A stretch of DNA of 35,809 nt, taken from assembly GCA_031376425.1 (NCBI GenBank), contig JANMDR010000204.1:1-35809 (forward strand). The letters are read 5' to 3'. The first letter of the stretch is position 1, and each line of letters opens with the position of its first letter. Source of the DNA: JANMDR01 sp031376425 (GTDB lineage: Bacteria > Pseudomonadota > Gammaproteobacteria > Burkholderiales > Usitatibacteraceae). Of the stretch, positions 1-9,398 are shown piece by piece. Under the pieces are notes generated by a model. It did no database searches, had not been told where the DNA came from, and saw only the letters and a program-made list of their open reading frames with translations. Both the position numbers and the translations under genes were made by a program.

Positions 1-1
1 G

Positions 2-1861
2 TTTAAGCAAGAAGGCAAAAACGGCAATATCGAGAGCGTCAAGCAAGAGGGCGAACGTACCCTGAAGGTGACAATGCGCGATAACAAAACTTACACCGTT
101 TCGGTGCCAAGAACAGATTTGTATTTGTGGGAAGACCTCTCTAAGTCTGGCGCAAAAATTGATGTAAAAGCTGAAGAAGAAACATCGATATTCATGTCGA
201 TTTTTATCTCATGGTTCCCAATGATTTTGCTCATTGGCGTTTGGGTATTCTTCATGCGCCAAATGCAGGGTGGCGGCGGTAAGGGCGGCGCGTTTTCATT
301 CGGTAAAAGCCGCGCTAAAATGCTCGATGAAGGCAATAACACCGTTACCTTTAGCGATGTGGCTGGTGTCGATGAAGCAAAGGAAGAAGTTGTTGAGATT
401 GTTGATTTCCTAAAAGACCCTTCTAAGTTTCAAAAGCTGGGTGGCCGTATTCCACGTGGCGTGCTGTTGGTAGGCTCACCGGGTACGGGTAAAACCTTGT
501 TGGCACGGGCTATTGCGGGTGAAGCTAAGGTGCCGTTTTTCTCTATCTCTGGTTCTGATTTTGTAGAAATGTTCGTGGGCGTAGGCGCTGCCCGCGTGCG
601 TGATATGTTTGAACAAGCTAAAAAGAGTGCGCCCTGCATTATTTTTATCGACGAAATTGATGCCGTAGGCCGCCAGCGCGGTGCAGGTTTGGGTGGCGGC
701 AATGATGAACGCGAACAAACCTTGAATCAAATGTTGGTGGAGATGGACGGTTTTGAAGGCTCTGCAGGCGTTATTGTGATTGCCGCAACGAACCGCCCCG
801 ACGTGCTTGATCCTGCATTATTGCGCCCCGGTCGTTTTGATCGCCAAGTGGTAGTGCCGCTGCCCGATGTGCGTGGCCGTGAGCAAATTTTAAATGTGCA
901 TATGCGTAAAGTGCCGATTGCACCGGATGTAAATTCCAATGTATTGGCACGTGGCACACCAGGGTTTTCAGGTGCGGATTTAGCTAATCTCATCAACGAA
1001 GCAGCATTATTTGCCGCACGCCGTAATAAGCGCTTAGTGGATATGCAGGATTTGGAAGATGCTAAAGATAAGATTTACATGGGTGCCGAACGTAAATCAA
1101 TGGTGTTGACTGAAGATGATCGCAAAGCTACGGCCTATCACGAGTCTGGTCATGCGGTGGTGGCAAAATTATTGCCCGGTGCTGATCCAGTACACAAAGT
1201 AACCATTATGCCGCGTGGCCGCGCTTTGGGTGTGACATGGCAGTTGCCAGAGCGTGATCGTGTTTCTTATTATAAGAAGCAAATGTTGATCGAAATGGCA
1301 ATTTTATTTGGTGGCCGCATCGCTGAAGAAGTGTTTTTAGATCAAATGAGTACCGGTGCATCCAATGACTTTGAACGTGCGACTAAAATTGCCCGTGATA
1401 TGGTGATGCGCTACGGCATGAGTGATGCCTTGGGCCCGATGGTTTATGCTGATAACGAAGGCGAAGTATTTTTAGGTCGCTCCGTAACGAAGCAATCGAA
1501 CATGAGCGAAGAAACCATGCGTAAAGTGGACGCTGAAATTCGCATGTTTATTGATCAGCAGTACGCTGTTTCCCGCAAGCTAATTGAAGCAAATCGCGAC
1601 AAAATCGAAGCCATGACCGCTGCTTTAATGGAGCTTGAAACCATTGATGCTGATCAAATTAACGACATCATGGCTGGGTTACCACCACGGCCAATGAAAA
1701 CCTATACCCAAACCAAGCCGAAATCCGATGAACCGGGTACGGGTGGTAATGCAGCGGTAAGCACTGCACCGGCAACGGAAACGCCAGCGGCAACGGATGC
1801 GGTAGCACCCGTGAATAATACAACCAGTACCACAGCGCCAGCTGCAGAAAAACCACTATAA
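2..1861 (+). CDS. ftsH: ATP-dependent zinc metalloprotease FtsH (5' end outside window)
   Basis: Membrane-anchored AAA+ protease that degrades misfolded membrane proteins and short-lived regulators. The reading frame is open from base 2, so the N-terminus (first membrane segment and part of the periplasmic domain) lies before the window. Numbering from the first in-window ATG (base 68): a membrane segment near residues 43-63 followed by a Gly-rich linker, Walker A GSPGTGKT (136-143), Walker B IIFIDEIDA, an Arg-rich second region of homology (AATNRPDVLDPALLRPGRFD), and the protease zinc motif HESGH (358-362). The tail after about residue 560 is Thr/Ala/Pro-rich low complexity, as is common in betaproteobacterial FtsH. 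The gene is followed by a strong terminator, so folP probably has its own promoter or depends on read-through. Identification is secure; only the 5' end is missing. Confidence 0.97.
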   Translation, partial: FKQEGKNGNIESVKQEGERTLKVTMRDNKTYTVSVPRTDLYLWEDLSKSGAKIDVKAEEETSIFMSIFISWFPMILLIGVWVFFMRQMQGGGGKGGAFSFGKSRAKMLDEGNNTVTFSDVAGVDEAKEEVVEIVDFLKDPSKFQKLGGRIPRGVLLVGSPGTGKTLLARAIAGEAKVPFFSISGSDFVEMFVGVGAARVRDMFEQAKKSAPCIIFIDEIDAVGRQRGAGLGGGNDEREQTLNQMLVEMDGFEGSAGVIVIAATNRPDVLDPALLRPGRFDRQVVVPLPDVRGREQILNVHMRKVPIAPDVNSNVLARGTPGFSGADLANLINEAALFAARRNKRLVDMQDLEDAKDKIYMGAERKSMVLTEDDRKATAYHESGHAVVAKLLPGADPVHKVTIMPRGRALGVTWQLPERDRVSYYKKQMLIEMAILFGGRIAEEVFLDQMSTGASNDFERATKIARDMVMRYGMSDALGPMVYADNEGEVFLGRSVTKQSNMSEETMRKVDAEIRMFIDQQYAVSRKLIEANRDKIEAMTAALMELETIDADQINDIMAGLPPRPMKTYTQTKPKSDEPGTGGNAAVSTAPATETPAATDAVAPVNNTTSTTAPAAEKPL

Positions 1862-1895
1862 ACGGCTATATTTTTTTAGCACGGGTAATTTTTTT

Positions 1896-1931
1896 GGGCG
1901 AACTAGCATTGCAGTTCGCCCTTAATTTTTT
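1896..1931 (+). terminator. Rho-independent terminator after ftsH
   Basis: A perfect 9-bp stem, GGGCGAACT (1896-1904) with AGTTCGCCC (1913-1921), and an 8-base loop are followed by TTAATTTTTT. It sits 35 bases after the ftsH stop and 16 bases before folP. The T tract is only on the plus-strand side, so it should work for ftsH transcripts. Confidence 0.82.
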
Positions 1932-1947
1932 AAATATTAGATGATTC

Positions 1948-2832
1948 GTGACCATACTTTCAACCTCAATAATATCACCCCTAGGTTATTGGCAATGCGG
2001 CAACTATAACCTGCCGCTTTCGCCCGTAAAGCCTTTAATTATGGGCATCCTGAACGTTACGCCGGATTCATTTTCTGATGGGGGTAAGTACGCGGCAGTG
2101 GCAACGGCAGTGGCACGGGCGCAACTGATGCGCGATGAAGGTGCAGATATCATTGATGTCGGTGGCGAATCCACACGACCCAATGCGCAACCTGTGGATA
2201 TCGACACCGAACGTGCACGCATAATGCCGGTAATCGAGCGTTTGGTGGCTATGGGTTTGTGTGTATCCATTGACACCCAAAAACCAGCGTTAATGCACGA
2301 GGCGCTTTGTTTAGGGGCATCTATCGTTAATGACGTCAACGCATTGCAGGCGCAAAATGCAATCGACGCCGTTTTACGTTTTAACGCAGGCATTTGTTTG
2401 ATGCATCGTAAAGGCTCGCCCGCTACCATGCAAATTGCCCCAGCTTATGAAAACATAGTGGAAGAAGTGGCTGCTTTTTTGCGGTCGCGGGTGGCTGCCT
2501 GTGAACGCGCTGGCATTGCTTCTGGCCGTATTGTGATTGACCCAGGGTTTGGCTTTGGTAAAACCGTAGAACACAATTTTCAACTGCTAAGGCGTTTGAA
2601 GGCGCTTGCCGATATGGTTGGCAAGCCGCTATTAGCAGGCATTTCCCGAAAAGCTTCTCTGGGGACAGTGACGGGGCGTGCTGAACATGAACGGGTGGCG
2701 GCTAGCGCTGCTGCTGCCCTCTTAGCTGTTAGCCACGGTGCCATGATTGTGCGGGTACATGATGTGGCAGAAACAGCAGATGCGCTCAAGGTGTGGGGTG
2801 CGCTAGAAACCTTGGGGTTACCTTCGCACTAG
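1948..2832 (+). CDS. folP: Dihydropteroate synthase
   Basis: Condenses p-aminobenzoate with 6-hydroxymethyl-dihydropterin diphosphate in folate synthesis; cytoplasmic TIM barrel. Family signatures are present: IMGILNVTPDSFSDGGKY near residues 31-48, ADIIDVGGESTRP (pterin-binding loop), VIDPGFGFGKT, and GISRKASLG near the C-terminal sulfonamide/pABA region. Length 294 residues is slightly above the usual 270-285 because of a short N-terminal extension. The start is taken as GTG at 1948; no good ribosome binding site is visible. An ATG at 1941 is in another frame and gives only a short peptide. Position between ftsH and (further on) glmM is the classic beta/gammaproteobacterial arrangement, but here about 9 kb separate folP from glmM. 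Confidence 0.95.
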   Translation: MTILSTSIISPLGYWQCGNYNLPLSPVKPLIMGILNVTPDSFSDGGKYAAVATAVARAQLMRDEGADIIDVGGESTRPNAQPVDIDTERARIMPVIERLVAMGLCVSIDTQKPALMHEALCLGASIVNDVNALQAQNAIDAVLRFNAGICLMHRKGSPATMQIAPAYENIVEEVAAFLRSRVAACERAGIASGRIVIDPGFGFGKTVEHNFQLLRRLKALADMVGKPLLAGISRKASLGTVTGRAEHERVAASAAAALLAVSHGAMIVRVHDVAETADALKVWGALETLGLPSH

Positions 2833-3044
2833 AAAATATCGTAGCGGACTTCAGATAGTTGATACGTGCAAGCTAGATGGTAATCGTAAAAATAGTCGCA
2901 CGCATCTACGTATATCTGTGCGTGAAGGGCTGTAATCAAGGATAATTGTAAAATTGATACGTAAGCATAACAAAGCTAATCAAATTTATTTGCATAGCAG
3001 TGACCGGCGCAGGTTTTGAATCAACTTATAGGGAGTAATTCATC

Positions 3045-3881
3045 ATGAATGAAAATGAATCTGAAAATCAAACAGTGAATCCATATGCTGCGCCTGCCAC
3101 AGCGGTAATCACCGCGAAGCGAGACGATACCGAGACTGCTTTTATTGCCTATGGCAAATCTGTTAGCGCTGGTAACGGGGCTACGTGGATGGGTGAAGCT
3201 TGGGAGTTGTTTAAGAAAAACCCAGGCATTTTTATTGCCTGTTTTATTATACAAATTGTAATTTATGCGGTGCTCGCCTTTATCCCGCTTCTCGGCTCGC
3301 TACTCACTGCGTTAATCGGTCCAATTTTTGCGGCTGGATGGATTGTCATGGCTCATGCTGCACGTAATGATGACTCAGTTGAAGTCGGGCAATTATTTGC
3401 TGGTCTGCAAAATAAAGCAGGAGAGTTATTCACGCTAGGCGCCATTAATCTGGGACTTGGTATTCTCTTTGTCATCGTTCTCGGGGTGCTCGGTTTCGCA
3501 GTTTTTGGTACCGCATTATTAGGACTGATCAGTGCCGGTGGCGATACAGGGAAATTAAGTTCGTTGGTATCTGGCGGTAGTTTATTGATGTTCCTCGTAT
3601 TCTTTCTTATTGTATTCATAGGCTCATTTCTCTTATACGGTGCTCTGTGGTTCGCGCCAGCGTTAGTGATGCAGCATAATGTGGCACCGTTGGAAGCAAT
3701 AAAACAGAGCTTTTTAGCTTTTATGAAAAACTGGCTAGCATTTGTGGTGCTTGGATTGATTTTTATTGGTCTTTGTATTGCAAGTATATTTACACTAGGT
3801 TTTGCGATGTTAGTCGTTTTCCCGCTAATGTTCCTTAGCACTTATTCAAGCTATCGCGATGTATTTACCGACGGCCAATGA
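3045..3881 (+). CDS. BPSS1780-family multi-pass membrane protein
   Basis: A 278-residue inner membrane protein of unknown function. After a polar N-terminus (about 45 residues, beginning MNENESENQTVNPYAAP) come several hydrophobic segments, at roughly residues 60-100, 130-170, 180-215 and 230-265. The layout, a Trp-containing amphipathic helix (WMGEAWELFKKNPGIF) ahead of the first membrane pair, resembles the BPSS1780 family found widely in betaproteobacteria; I infer this from memory of the family, not from a search. A Shine-Dalgarno-like GGGAG lies 9 bases before the ATG. It precedes the RDD gene by 57 bases in the same direction and may be its functional partner, as both are small membrane proteins with poorly known roles. 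Confidence 0.72.
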   Translation: MNENESENQTVNPYAAPATAVITAKRDDTETAFIAYGKSVSAGNGATWMGEAWELFKKNPGIFIACFIIQIVIYAVLAFIPLLGSLLTALIGPIFAAGWIVMAHAARNDDSVEVGQLFAGLQNKAGELFTLGAINLGLGILFVIVLGVLGFAVFGTALLGLISAGGDTGKLSSLVSGGSLLMFLVFFLIVFIGSFLLYGALWFAPALVMQHNVAPLEAIKQSFLAFMKNWLAFVVLGLIFIGLCIASIFTLGFAMLVVFPLMFLSTYSSYRDVFTDGQ

Positions 3882-3938
3882 TCCGGCAATAGCCTATTTT
3901 TAAGCGTATTTTTAAATCTTTAGTTTAGGTAAGCTTTT

Positions 3939-4670
3939 TTGTCATCTCCTCCTATTGATACCTTACGCGCTCTGGCTAGCCCAGAAGGCGTAGAGCTACC
4001 ACTTTCTCTGGCTGGTCCGATTCCGCGTGCCTTGGCGTGGTTTACTGATTTTTTAGTGCGCGTGCTGATTTTTATGGCGCTAGCGTTAGTGTTGAGCGCA
4101 CTCATGGAAGTTGGTCAGGGCTTAATGGTTTTGCTGTACTTTGTGCTGGAATGGCTTTACCCCATTTTGTTCGAGCGCTTGGCGAATGGTGCCACCCCCG
4201 GTAAAAAAATCATGCATTTGCGGGTGCTGCGCGATGATGGGGCACCGCTTACTTGGCGTAGCTCAGTCGTGCGCAATTTGCTGCGTACGGTAGATTTCCT
4301 GCCATTTTTGTACGCGACGGGCTTTGTCGCAATTTGTTTGAATCGCGATTTTAAACGTCTGGGTGATCTGGCTGCGGGAACGATAGTGGTGCATATACCA
4401 ACGCTTGATGCACGGCGCAGCATTCGCCCGCAATATGCCGCTATCGCGCCGCTGGCTCCCGCTATTGGTTTGGAGTTAACTGAAGAACGCGCGTTGTTAG
4501 AGTACGCCGCACGACGGCATTTATGGTCGGACGCCCGCGCTTCTGAGTTGGCGAAAATTGCCAAGCCTTTGTTGAGCACAACGAATGCAGCTACTTCTAA
4601 TCTAGGCGACGGTGATTTGCAGGACGTGAATCATCTTATCGCCCAAGCAAATTATTTGGCAGGTCGGTAG
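3939..4670 (+). CDS. RDD family membrane protein
   Basis: A 243-residue membrane protein with the RDD pattern: PRALAWFTDFLVR near residues 29-41 (conserved Arg, Asp), two hydrophobic helices (about 40-75), the cytoplasmic-side motif NGATPGKKIMHLRVLRDDG (around 86-104), and a third segment with FKRLGDLAAGTIVV near 137-150. The C-terminal 90 residues are polar and unlike the core family. The start is TTG at 3939, because no in-frame ATG occurs before the conserved Arg/Asp helix; an AGG lies about 10 bases upstream. It is followed directly by the SpoIIM-like gene (stop TAG abuts the next ATG), which places it first in the MoxR-associated operon. Function is unknown; RDD proteins have been proposed as transporters or membrane scaffolds. 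Confidence 0.88.
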   Translation: MSSPPIDTLRALASPEGVELPLSLAGPIPRALAWFTDFLVRVLIFMALALVLSALMEVGQGLMVLLYFVLEWLYPILFERLANGATPGKKIMHLRVLRDDGAPLTWRSSVVRNLLRTVDFLPFLYATGFVAICLNRDFKRLGDLAAGTIVVHIPTLDARRSIRPQYAAIAPLAPAIGLELTEERALLEYAARRHLWSDARASELAKIAKPLLSTTNAATSNLGDGDLQDVNHLIAQANYLAGR

Positions 4671-5894
4671 ATGAAACAAGCCGTTTTTGAAGCCCGCTAC
4701 AGCGCCCGCTGGCGTGAGTTTGAGCATTATCTGAATCACGGCCTTTCGGCCTCAGCGAAACGCAAAAAAGAAAAAGCTGCGAAGGCACTAGCAGCGAGCC
4801 GAGCCGCTGCTGCAAAGGCTAAAGGCCAAGCAAGCACCGCAACGGTGGACACCGTCAATCCATATAGTCTACCGCCCTCAGCGGCAGGCTCTGCAGAAGC
4901 CGCGCCCAGTACTGCCGCTTCAGCCAACACGCCTTACCGTTTTCCTGCCAGTGAATTTGCCGCACGCTATCGGGAACTAGCCCAGCATGTGGCGTTGGCG
5001 CGTGATCGGCACTATAGCGGTGATTTAGTTGCACAACTTGAAGTGTTGGCTATGGCGGGGCATCAAGTCTTGTATCGTAATCACGATAATGAAACCACCA
5101 CGTGGCATCAATTTATTGCCTATGGTTTGCCGATGCTGGTACGGGCGCGTTGGCGTTCAATTTTAGCGGCAACATTGCTTTTTTATGTACCGCTTTTCGT
5201 TTCCGGTTTGGCGGTGTATTTTTTTCCAGAATTTGTTTATCAGCTGATGGATGCGCAAAGTGTTTCGGAAATGCACTCTATGTATTCGCCAGAAAACCAA
5301 CGCGTTGGCCGCCCAGGTGGGTCAAAAGATGATTTTCAGATGTTCACTTTTTATATTTGGAACAATGTCTCAATCGATTTTAAGTGCTTTGCCAGCGGCT
5401 TGTTGTTCGGTGTAGGCACAATTTTCGTACTGGTTTTTAATGGCCTACACATTGGTGCTGCAGCAGGTTATTTAACAGGCGCTGGGCTAGGTGAAACCTT
5501 TTGGAGTTTTGTTGCGGGGCATTCAGCCTTGGAACTCACTGGCATTGTGTTGGCTGGTGCCGCCGGTTTAGAGATGGGCTATGCGCTGGTAGCACCCGGC
5601 GGGTATTCCCGCGTAGATGCTTTGCGCCGCAGTATGCGCTATGCCGTCGGGCTAATTGTTGGTGCGGCATTGCTTACAGCATTGGCCGCTATTGTTGAGG
5701 GTTTTTGGTCAGCCAACACTATTGTTTCTCGTGAATTTAAATATACCGTTGGTGTGCTGTTTTGGGCGGCAGTGATCGGCTATTTGGCGTTGGCGCGGCA
5801 ACCCAATCGGGGTAAGACTATGACGGCAGAAATGCGGGTAAACACCGCCGGAGATAGTGTTGGTAGCGTCGGTGGTGTGGTAAAAAATGGATAA
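4671..5894 (+). CDS. Stage II sporulation protein M-like (SpoIIM/DUF95) membrane protein
   Basis: A 407-residue membrane protein of the SpoIIM-like family; it has nothing to do with sporulation here. The N-terminal 150 residues are cytoplasmic and hold an Ala/Lys-rich low-complexity stretch (about 25-85) that looks like an insertion in the soluble domain. Membrane segments follow near 160-190, 235-275, 285-310, 320-345 and 360-375, with the typical FNGLHIGAAAGYLTGAGLG and GHSALELTGIVLAGAAGLEMG motifs. ATG follows the preceding stop without a gap, and its end overlaps the next gene by 8 bases, so translation is coupled on both sides. SpoIIM-like proteins encoded next to MoxR/DUF58 genes are a known recurring association; the client or substrate is unknown. 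Confidence 0.85.
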   Translation: MKQAVFEARYSARWREFEHYLNHGLSASAKRKKEKAAKALAASRAAAAKAKGQASTATVDTVNPYSLPPSAAGSAEAAPSTAASANTPYRFPASEFAARYRELAQHVALARDRHYSGDLVAQLEVLAMAGHQVLYRNHDNETTTWHQFIAYGLPMLVRARWRSILAATLLFYVPLFVSGLAVYFFPEFVYQLMDAQSVSEMHSMYSPENQRVGRPGGSKDDFQMFTFYIWNNVSIDFKCFASGLLFGVGTIFVLVFNGLHIGAAAGYLTGAGLGETFWSFVAGHSALELTGIVLAGAAGLEMGYALVAPGGYSRVDALRRSMRYAVGLIVGAALLTALAAIVEGFWSANTIVSREFKYTVGVLFWAAVIGYLALARQPNRGKTMTAEMRVNTAGDSVGSVGGVVKNG

Positions 5895-7803
5895 TATTGC
5901 CGCACGTTTACGCCCGCGCAGCAAATGGGAGGCCGTGGATTTAGGCTTTGCTTTAGTGCGCCAATGGTGGCAGCCGATCTTGATTGCGTGGCTATTAGTC
6001 AGCTTACCCATTACGCTAATCATAGCCGGGGCGGCGTTTCTGCCGCCATTATTGGCTGGCGCGGAGTTGCATGGCGAATTCGCGGATGTTGAGGTTTTTA
6101 CTATTAGTTCACTAGCCATATTTGTACTGTGGTGGCTAAAGCCTTTATTTGAACGGGCGCCGCTCTATGTCATGGGTGAAGCCATGTTTGGGCAAACACC
6201 AACTACGCGGCAAATTATTAAAGCCTTACCCAAACTTTATTGGAACAATGGCATTTTTGCCAGTTTGACTTGGCGTCGCCTAAACCTAGGTCGCGCATTT
6301 GATTTTCCGATTCGGCAGCTAGAAGGTAGTAAGGGCAAGTTTGCCGCGCAGCGTCGACGCGCCCTTAATCCTTATGGTTGGTCAGCTACATTCACGTCCG
6401 GATGGGTGTTAGTGCACGTTGAAGTGGTGTTGGTGATGTCCTTGGGATCGCTGATCAATATGTTCTGGATTGGCGAAGGCCCGTTTGCCTATGGTTTTGA
6501 TTTGGGGGGCCCTGAAAATAAATTGCAGCAAGATATTGCTTACTACGGCGTTTATTTTTTAGTGCTAACGTTTGTTGAGTTGTTTTATGTTGCCATCGGT
6601 TTTGCGCTCTATCTAAACGCCAGAAATTCACTGGAGGGCTGGGATATTGAGTTAGCGTTTCGTAAGCTGCGCGCGCGCGTGGAGGCGGCACCACGTAAGC
6701 GTGCGGTCTTTACAGCGTCTGGTTTAACTGGTGCAGTAAGCAATAATAAAGTTAACGCTGCTTCAAAGGTCAGGACAAACGAAACGGCGAACGCCAAGAG
6801 ACTGATTATCTTGCTATTGGCAGGTACGGCGACGGTTTTAGAGCCTGATGCCGTTTTTGCTGCCGCAAAAAAAGCCTCTGAGAATGCTGTAGTGAAAGAA
6901 GTAGAGCAAGAAGCAGCACGCGCCCGTGCTGAGGCACATTGTGCGGCGCTGGGGTTGCAAATTAAGCCCAGTGTTCAAGCAGGCACAGTTGAGCCTGATG
7001 AAGCCGATGATGAGCCTAATTTAGACGCTAACTGCGAAGCCAATGGAACCCCGGTTGATGTGGCGGAAGCGTCTGTAAAGCCGAGCACCACGCCAGCGCT
7101 TGGCAACGCCCTAAACGGCCAAAGCCGCGAAGCGCGACAGGCGGCAATTGATGAACTGGAAGCCGATCCGCGTATGGGCAGCTCACGCGATAAAACACGG
7201 CTTAAATATGTAGGGCCGGAGTGGAGTAAAGAGAAGGAGAAGCCGGAAAAATTGCCTGACGTAGCGTGGTTGAAAGACATTATTGGTTTTCTGGCTGACG
7301 CATTGAAGTATTTAGGATGGGGTGCGTTAATTGCGCTCATCATTTATTTTGTTTATCGTGCGCTAAAAAATGCCGGATGGCTGCAACTGCAACGGGTACG
7401 CGCACCGCTGCCAGACACTTTATTTGGGCTTGACGTTCGCCCCGAATCTTTGCCTGATGATGTACCTGGCGCGGCACGCTTGTTGTTACAAGCTGGTGAT
7501 GTGCGGGGTGCGCTGGCGTTGATTTATCGTGCAAGCTTAATATTTTTGTTGCAGGACGGCAAAATTGAAATTGCCAATGGCGATACTGAAGGCGAATGTT
7601 TGCGGCGGGTGCAAGCAGGTTATACCGATAAGCCCAGTTTTGGGGCGATGATGCGTGCGCTTTTTAATGCTTGGCTGTGGGTGGCGTATAAGCGGGCGCC
7701 GCTAGCAGCCAGTGAATGCGAACAATTGATTGCTTCTTGGCAAACTGAAATGCAGTTTATCCGGTCGGCAAATCTGGCACAACAAGCGGCAGGTAAAACA
7801 TGA
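5887..7803 (+). CDS. DUF4129-type membrane protein of the MoxR cluster
   Basis: A 638-residue protein. The N-terminal third has several membrane helices (about 30-50, 70-90, 165-190, 210-240). A central region, about 270-450, is polar, Ala/Glu-rich and probably disordered; it contains one hydrophobic run near 299-318 (LIILLLAGTATVL). A single membrane helix lies near 474-494, and the C-terminal 130 residues carry the DUF4129 pattern (PGAARLLLQAGDVRGALALIYRA ... SFGAMMRALFNAWLWVAYKRAP). It overlaps the SpoIIM-like gene by 8 bases and the next gene by 4 (ATGA), so it is certainly part of the operon. DUF4129 domains are often found with MoxR/DUF58/transglutaminase genes. Biochemical activity is unknown. 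Confidence 0.78.
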   Translation: MDNIAARLRPRSKWEAVDLGFALVRQWWQPILIAWLLVSLPITLIIAGAAFLPPLLAGAELHGEFADVEVFTISSLAIFVLWWLKPLFERAPLYVMGEAMFGQTPTTRQIIKALPKLYWNNGIFASLTWRRLNLGRAFDFPIRQLEGSKGKFAAQRRRALNPYGWSATFTSGWVLVHVEVVLVMSLGSLINMFWIGEGPFAYGFDLGGPENKLQQDIAYYGVYFLVLTFVELFYVAIGFALYLNARNSLEGWDIELAFRKLRARVEAAPRKRAVFTASGLTGAVSNNKVNAASKVRTNETANAKRLIILLLAGTATVLEPDAVFAAAKKASENAVVKEVEQEAARARAEAHCAALGLQIKPSVQAGTVEPDEADDEPNLDANCEANGTPVDVAEASVKPSTTPALGNALNGQSREARQAAIDELEADPRMGSSRDKTRLKYVGPEWSKEKEKPEKLPDVAWLKDIIGFLADALKYLGWGALIALIIYFVYRALKNAGWLQLQRVRAPLPDTLFGLDVRPESLPDDVPGAARLLLQAGDVRGALALIYRASLIFLLQDGKIEIANGDTEGECLRRVQAGYTDKPSFGAMMRALFNAWLWVAYKRAPLAASECEQLIASWQTEMQFIRSANLAQQAAGKT

Positions 7804-9356
7804 ACACCGTAGCGCGTAGTGTACGTGGAGGCGTACTAACGGCGATGTGGCGTGATTTATCCACACTCGGTAAAGTGATGCTTTGCCTTGCGCCGCTACT
7901 CATCATGGCACTAGTTTATGCGCGGGTTTACTGGTATGAAACCGAGACCTATAGCGAAGATGTTGGGCTAAATGGCGAAGCCGCGACGAATCCCTTTTTC
8001 GGTTTTGAGGTGCTGGCTAAAAACAATTTAGAACCGCGCGGCGGCAGCTTCACTAAGCTAGAAGAATCAGTGAATGTGGCTAACTATCCAGCGGAGAAAT
8101 CCTTGCTCATGTTGAGCGCCTCACGCCTATCGCGGATGACGCCGCAACGAGTAAAAGAAATTGTGGCCTGGGTTGAACGTGGTGGTAATCTAGTGCTGGA
8201 AGCCGAAAACATAAACCAAGAAGACCCCCTGCTAAAAGCCTTTGGCATGGAGCGCTGGCGTGTCGTGTGGCGCGCCAAGGGTTATGTGGAGCGCCCCTTA
8301 AAGAAGGGACGAGCGAAGCAGGATGCTCAAAATGATGACGATGATGATATAACGGATGCGATGCCCAACGTCGTCGCGAAGCAGCTTGAAAAGGCAATGA
8401 ACTTCACTACCTCCGCCGTAAAATTTCAGTGGGATGATGGCGAAGTTTACCAAGTGAAATTGGGGCGAACCTCAACCCTTAAACTTAGCGTAGCTGATGA
8501 CACCGCGTTTTTAGTACGCGGCCATGTGGGTAATTCCATCATCAAACGCCAAGTGGGTAAGGGTCAGGTAGTGGCCTTAGCAAGCTTGGCCTTTATGCGC
8601 CGCGCGGCGATATTAAAAGATGACGCTGGACTTTTTGCTATGCGTTTGCTCGAACCACAAGCACGACCACAAGCACGGCCGCAGACAAGCCCGCAAGCGG
8701 TGGAGTCACTACCATCGTCGTTAGCGCAAGCAGCCGAGGTTAGTGATGCTAGCGTGAGCGCGCCACCGGTACCAACATCGGCACCAGCGGCAACCGCGGC
8801 CGAGGTAAATCTGCCCACGAATCCCACCCTAATTGTGCTGGGGTTGCATATGGAGCCAAAATCACTTTTGCACTGGCTCACCAAGCACGGTATGCCTGTG
8901 GTGCTAGCGGCGATTGCCTTATTTTTGTTGTGGTTGTGGCGCATTATTCCGCGCTTCGGCCCGCTGGCCGCACCGCAAGTGGAAGCACGTCGCAATATTG
9001 CCGACCATTGGCGGGCGGCGGGACGGTATTTGCTGGATCGGCGCGATTGGGTTGGTTTGTTGCACGCGCCGCGTAGCCGCGTATTGCGGCGTTTGCGGCA
9101 ACGCTTGGGGATGCATTTTGCCGTTCATCATGCGCCAGCAAGCAAGGTAACAACAGACACTAAAGCAGACACCAAAACAGGCACAGACACCATAACTACG
9201 ATAGAAATACCACCTGGACAACTAGCACGGCTAGAGCAAGTGTGCAAAGTATCAGCCGGGCGCATTCATTCAGCGCTACTCGCGCAGCCAACAACGCCGA
9301 TGCAGCTACTCACCTTTATGATAACGCTGCGGCAAATGGAAGTCTCCTTAAAGTAA
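7800..9356 (+). CDS. DUF4350 domain-containing membrane protein
   Basis: A 518-residue protein with one N-terminal membrane helix (about 22-42), a domain of the DUF4350 type facing outward (NPFFGFEVLAKN near residues 63-74, then a Rossmann-like stretch ending WVERGGNLVLEAENI near 122-136), and a second helix near 362-382 followed by an Arg-rich cytoplasmic tail. DUF4350 domains resemble the GATase-like/IFT52-type fold but carry no obvious catalytic residues here. Two low-complexity parts are visible: an Asp-rich patch near 175-182 and a Pro/Gln/Ala/Arg repeat near 285-300. Its ATG overlaps the upstream stop (ATGA), and 42 bases separate it from the MoxR gene. In related clusters such proteins lie beside MoxR and DUF58, suggesting an assembly platform; this is inference. 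Confidence 0.78.
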   Translation: MNTVARSVRGGVLTAMWRDLSTLGKVMLCLAPLLIMALVYARVYWYETETYSEDVGLNGEAATNPFFGFEVLAKNNLEPRGGSFTKLEESVNVANYPAEKSLLMLSASRLSRMTPQRVKEIVAWVERGGNLVLEAENINQEDPLLKAFGMERWRVVWRAKGYVERPLKKGRAKQDAQNDDDDDITDAMPNVVAKQLEKAMNFTTSAVKFQWDDGEVYQVKLGRTSTLKLSVADDTAFLVRGHVGNSIIKRQVGKGQVVALASLAFMRRAAILKDDAGLFAMRLLEPQARPQARPQTSPQAVESLPSSLAQAAEVSDASVSAPPVPTSAPAATAAEVNLPTNPTLIVLGLHMEPKSLLHWLTKHGMPVVLAAIALFLLWLWRIIPRFGPLAAPQVEARRNIADHWRAAGRYLLDRRDWVGLLHAPRSRVLRRLRQRLGMHFAVHHAPASKVTTDTKADTKTGTDTITTIEIPPGQLARLEQVCKVSAGRIHSALLAQPTTPMQLLTFMITLRQMEVSLK

Positions 9357-9398
9357 TCGAAGTTGTTAAACAAAAAAATCACGAAAGTTTAGTTAATT

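Noticed and set aside
3882..3938. T-rich stretches after the BPSS1780-like gene as a terminator
   Set aside because: No stem of useful length precedes the T runs.
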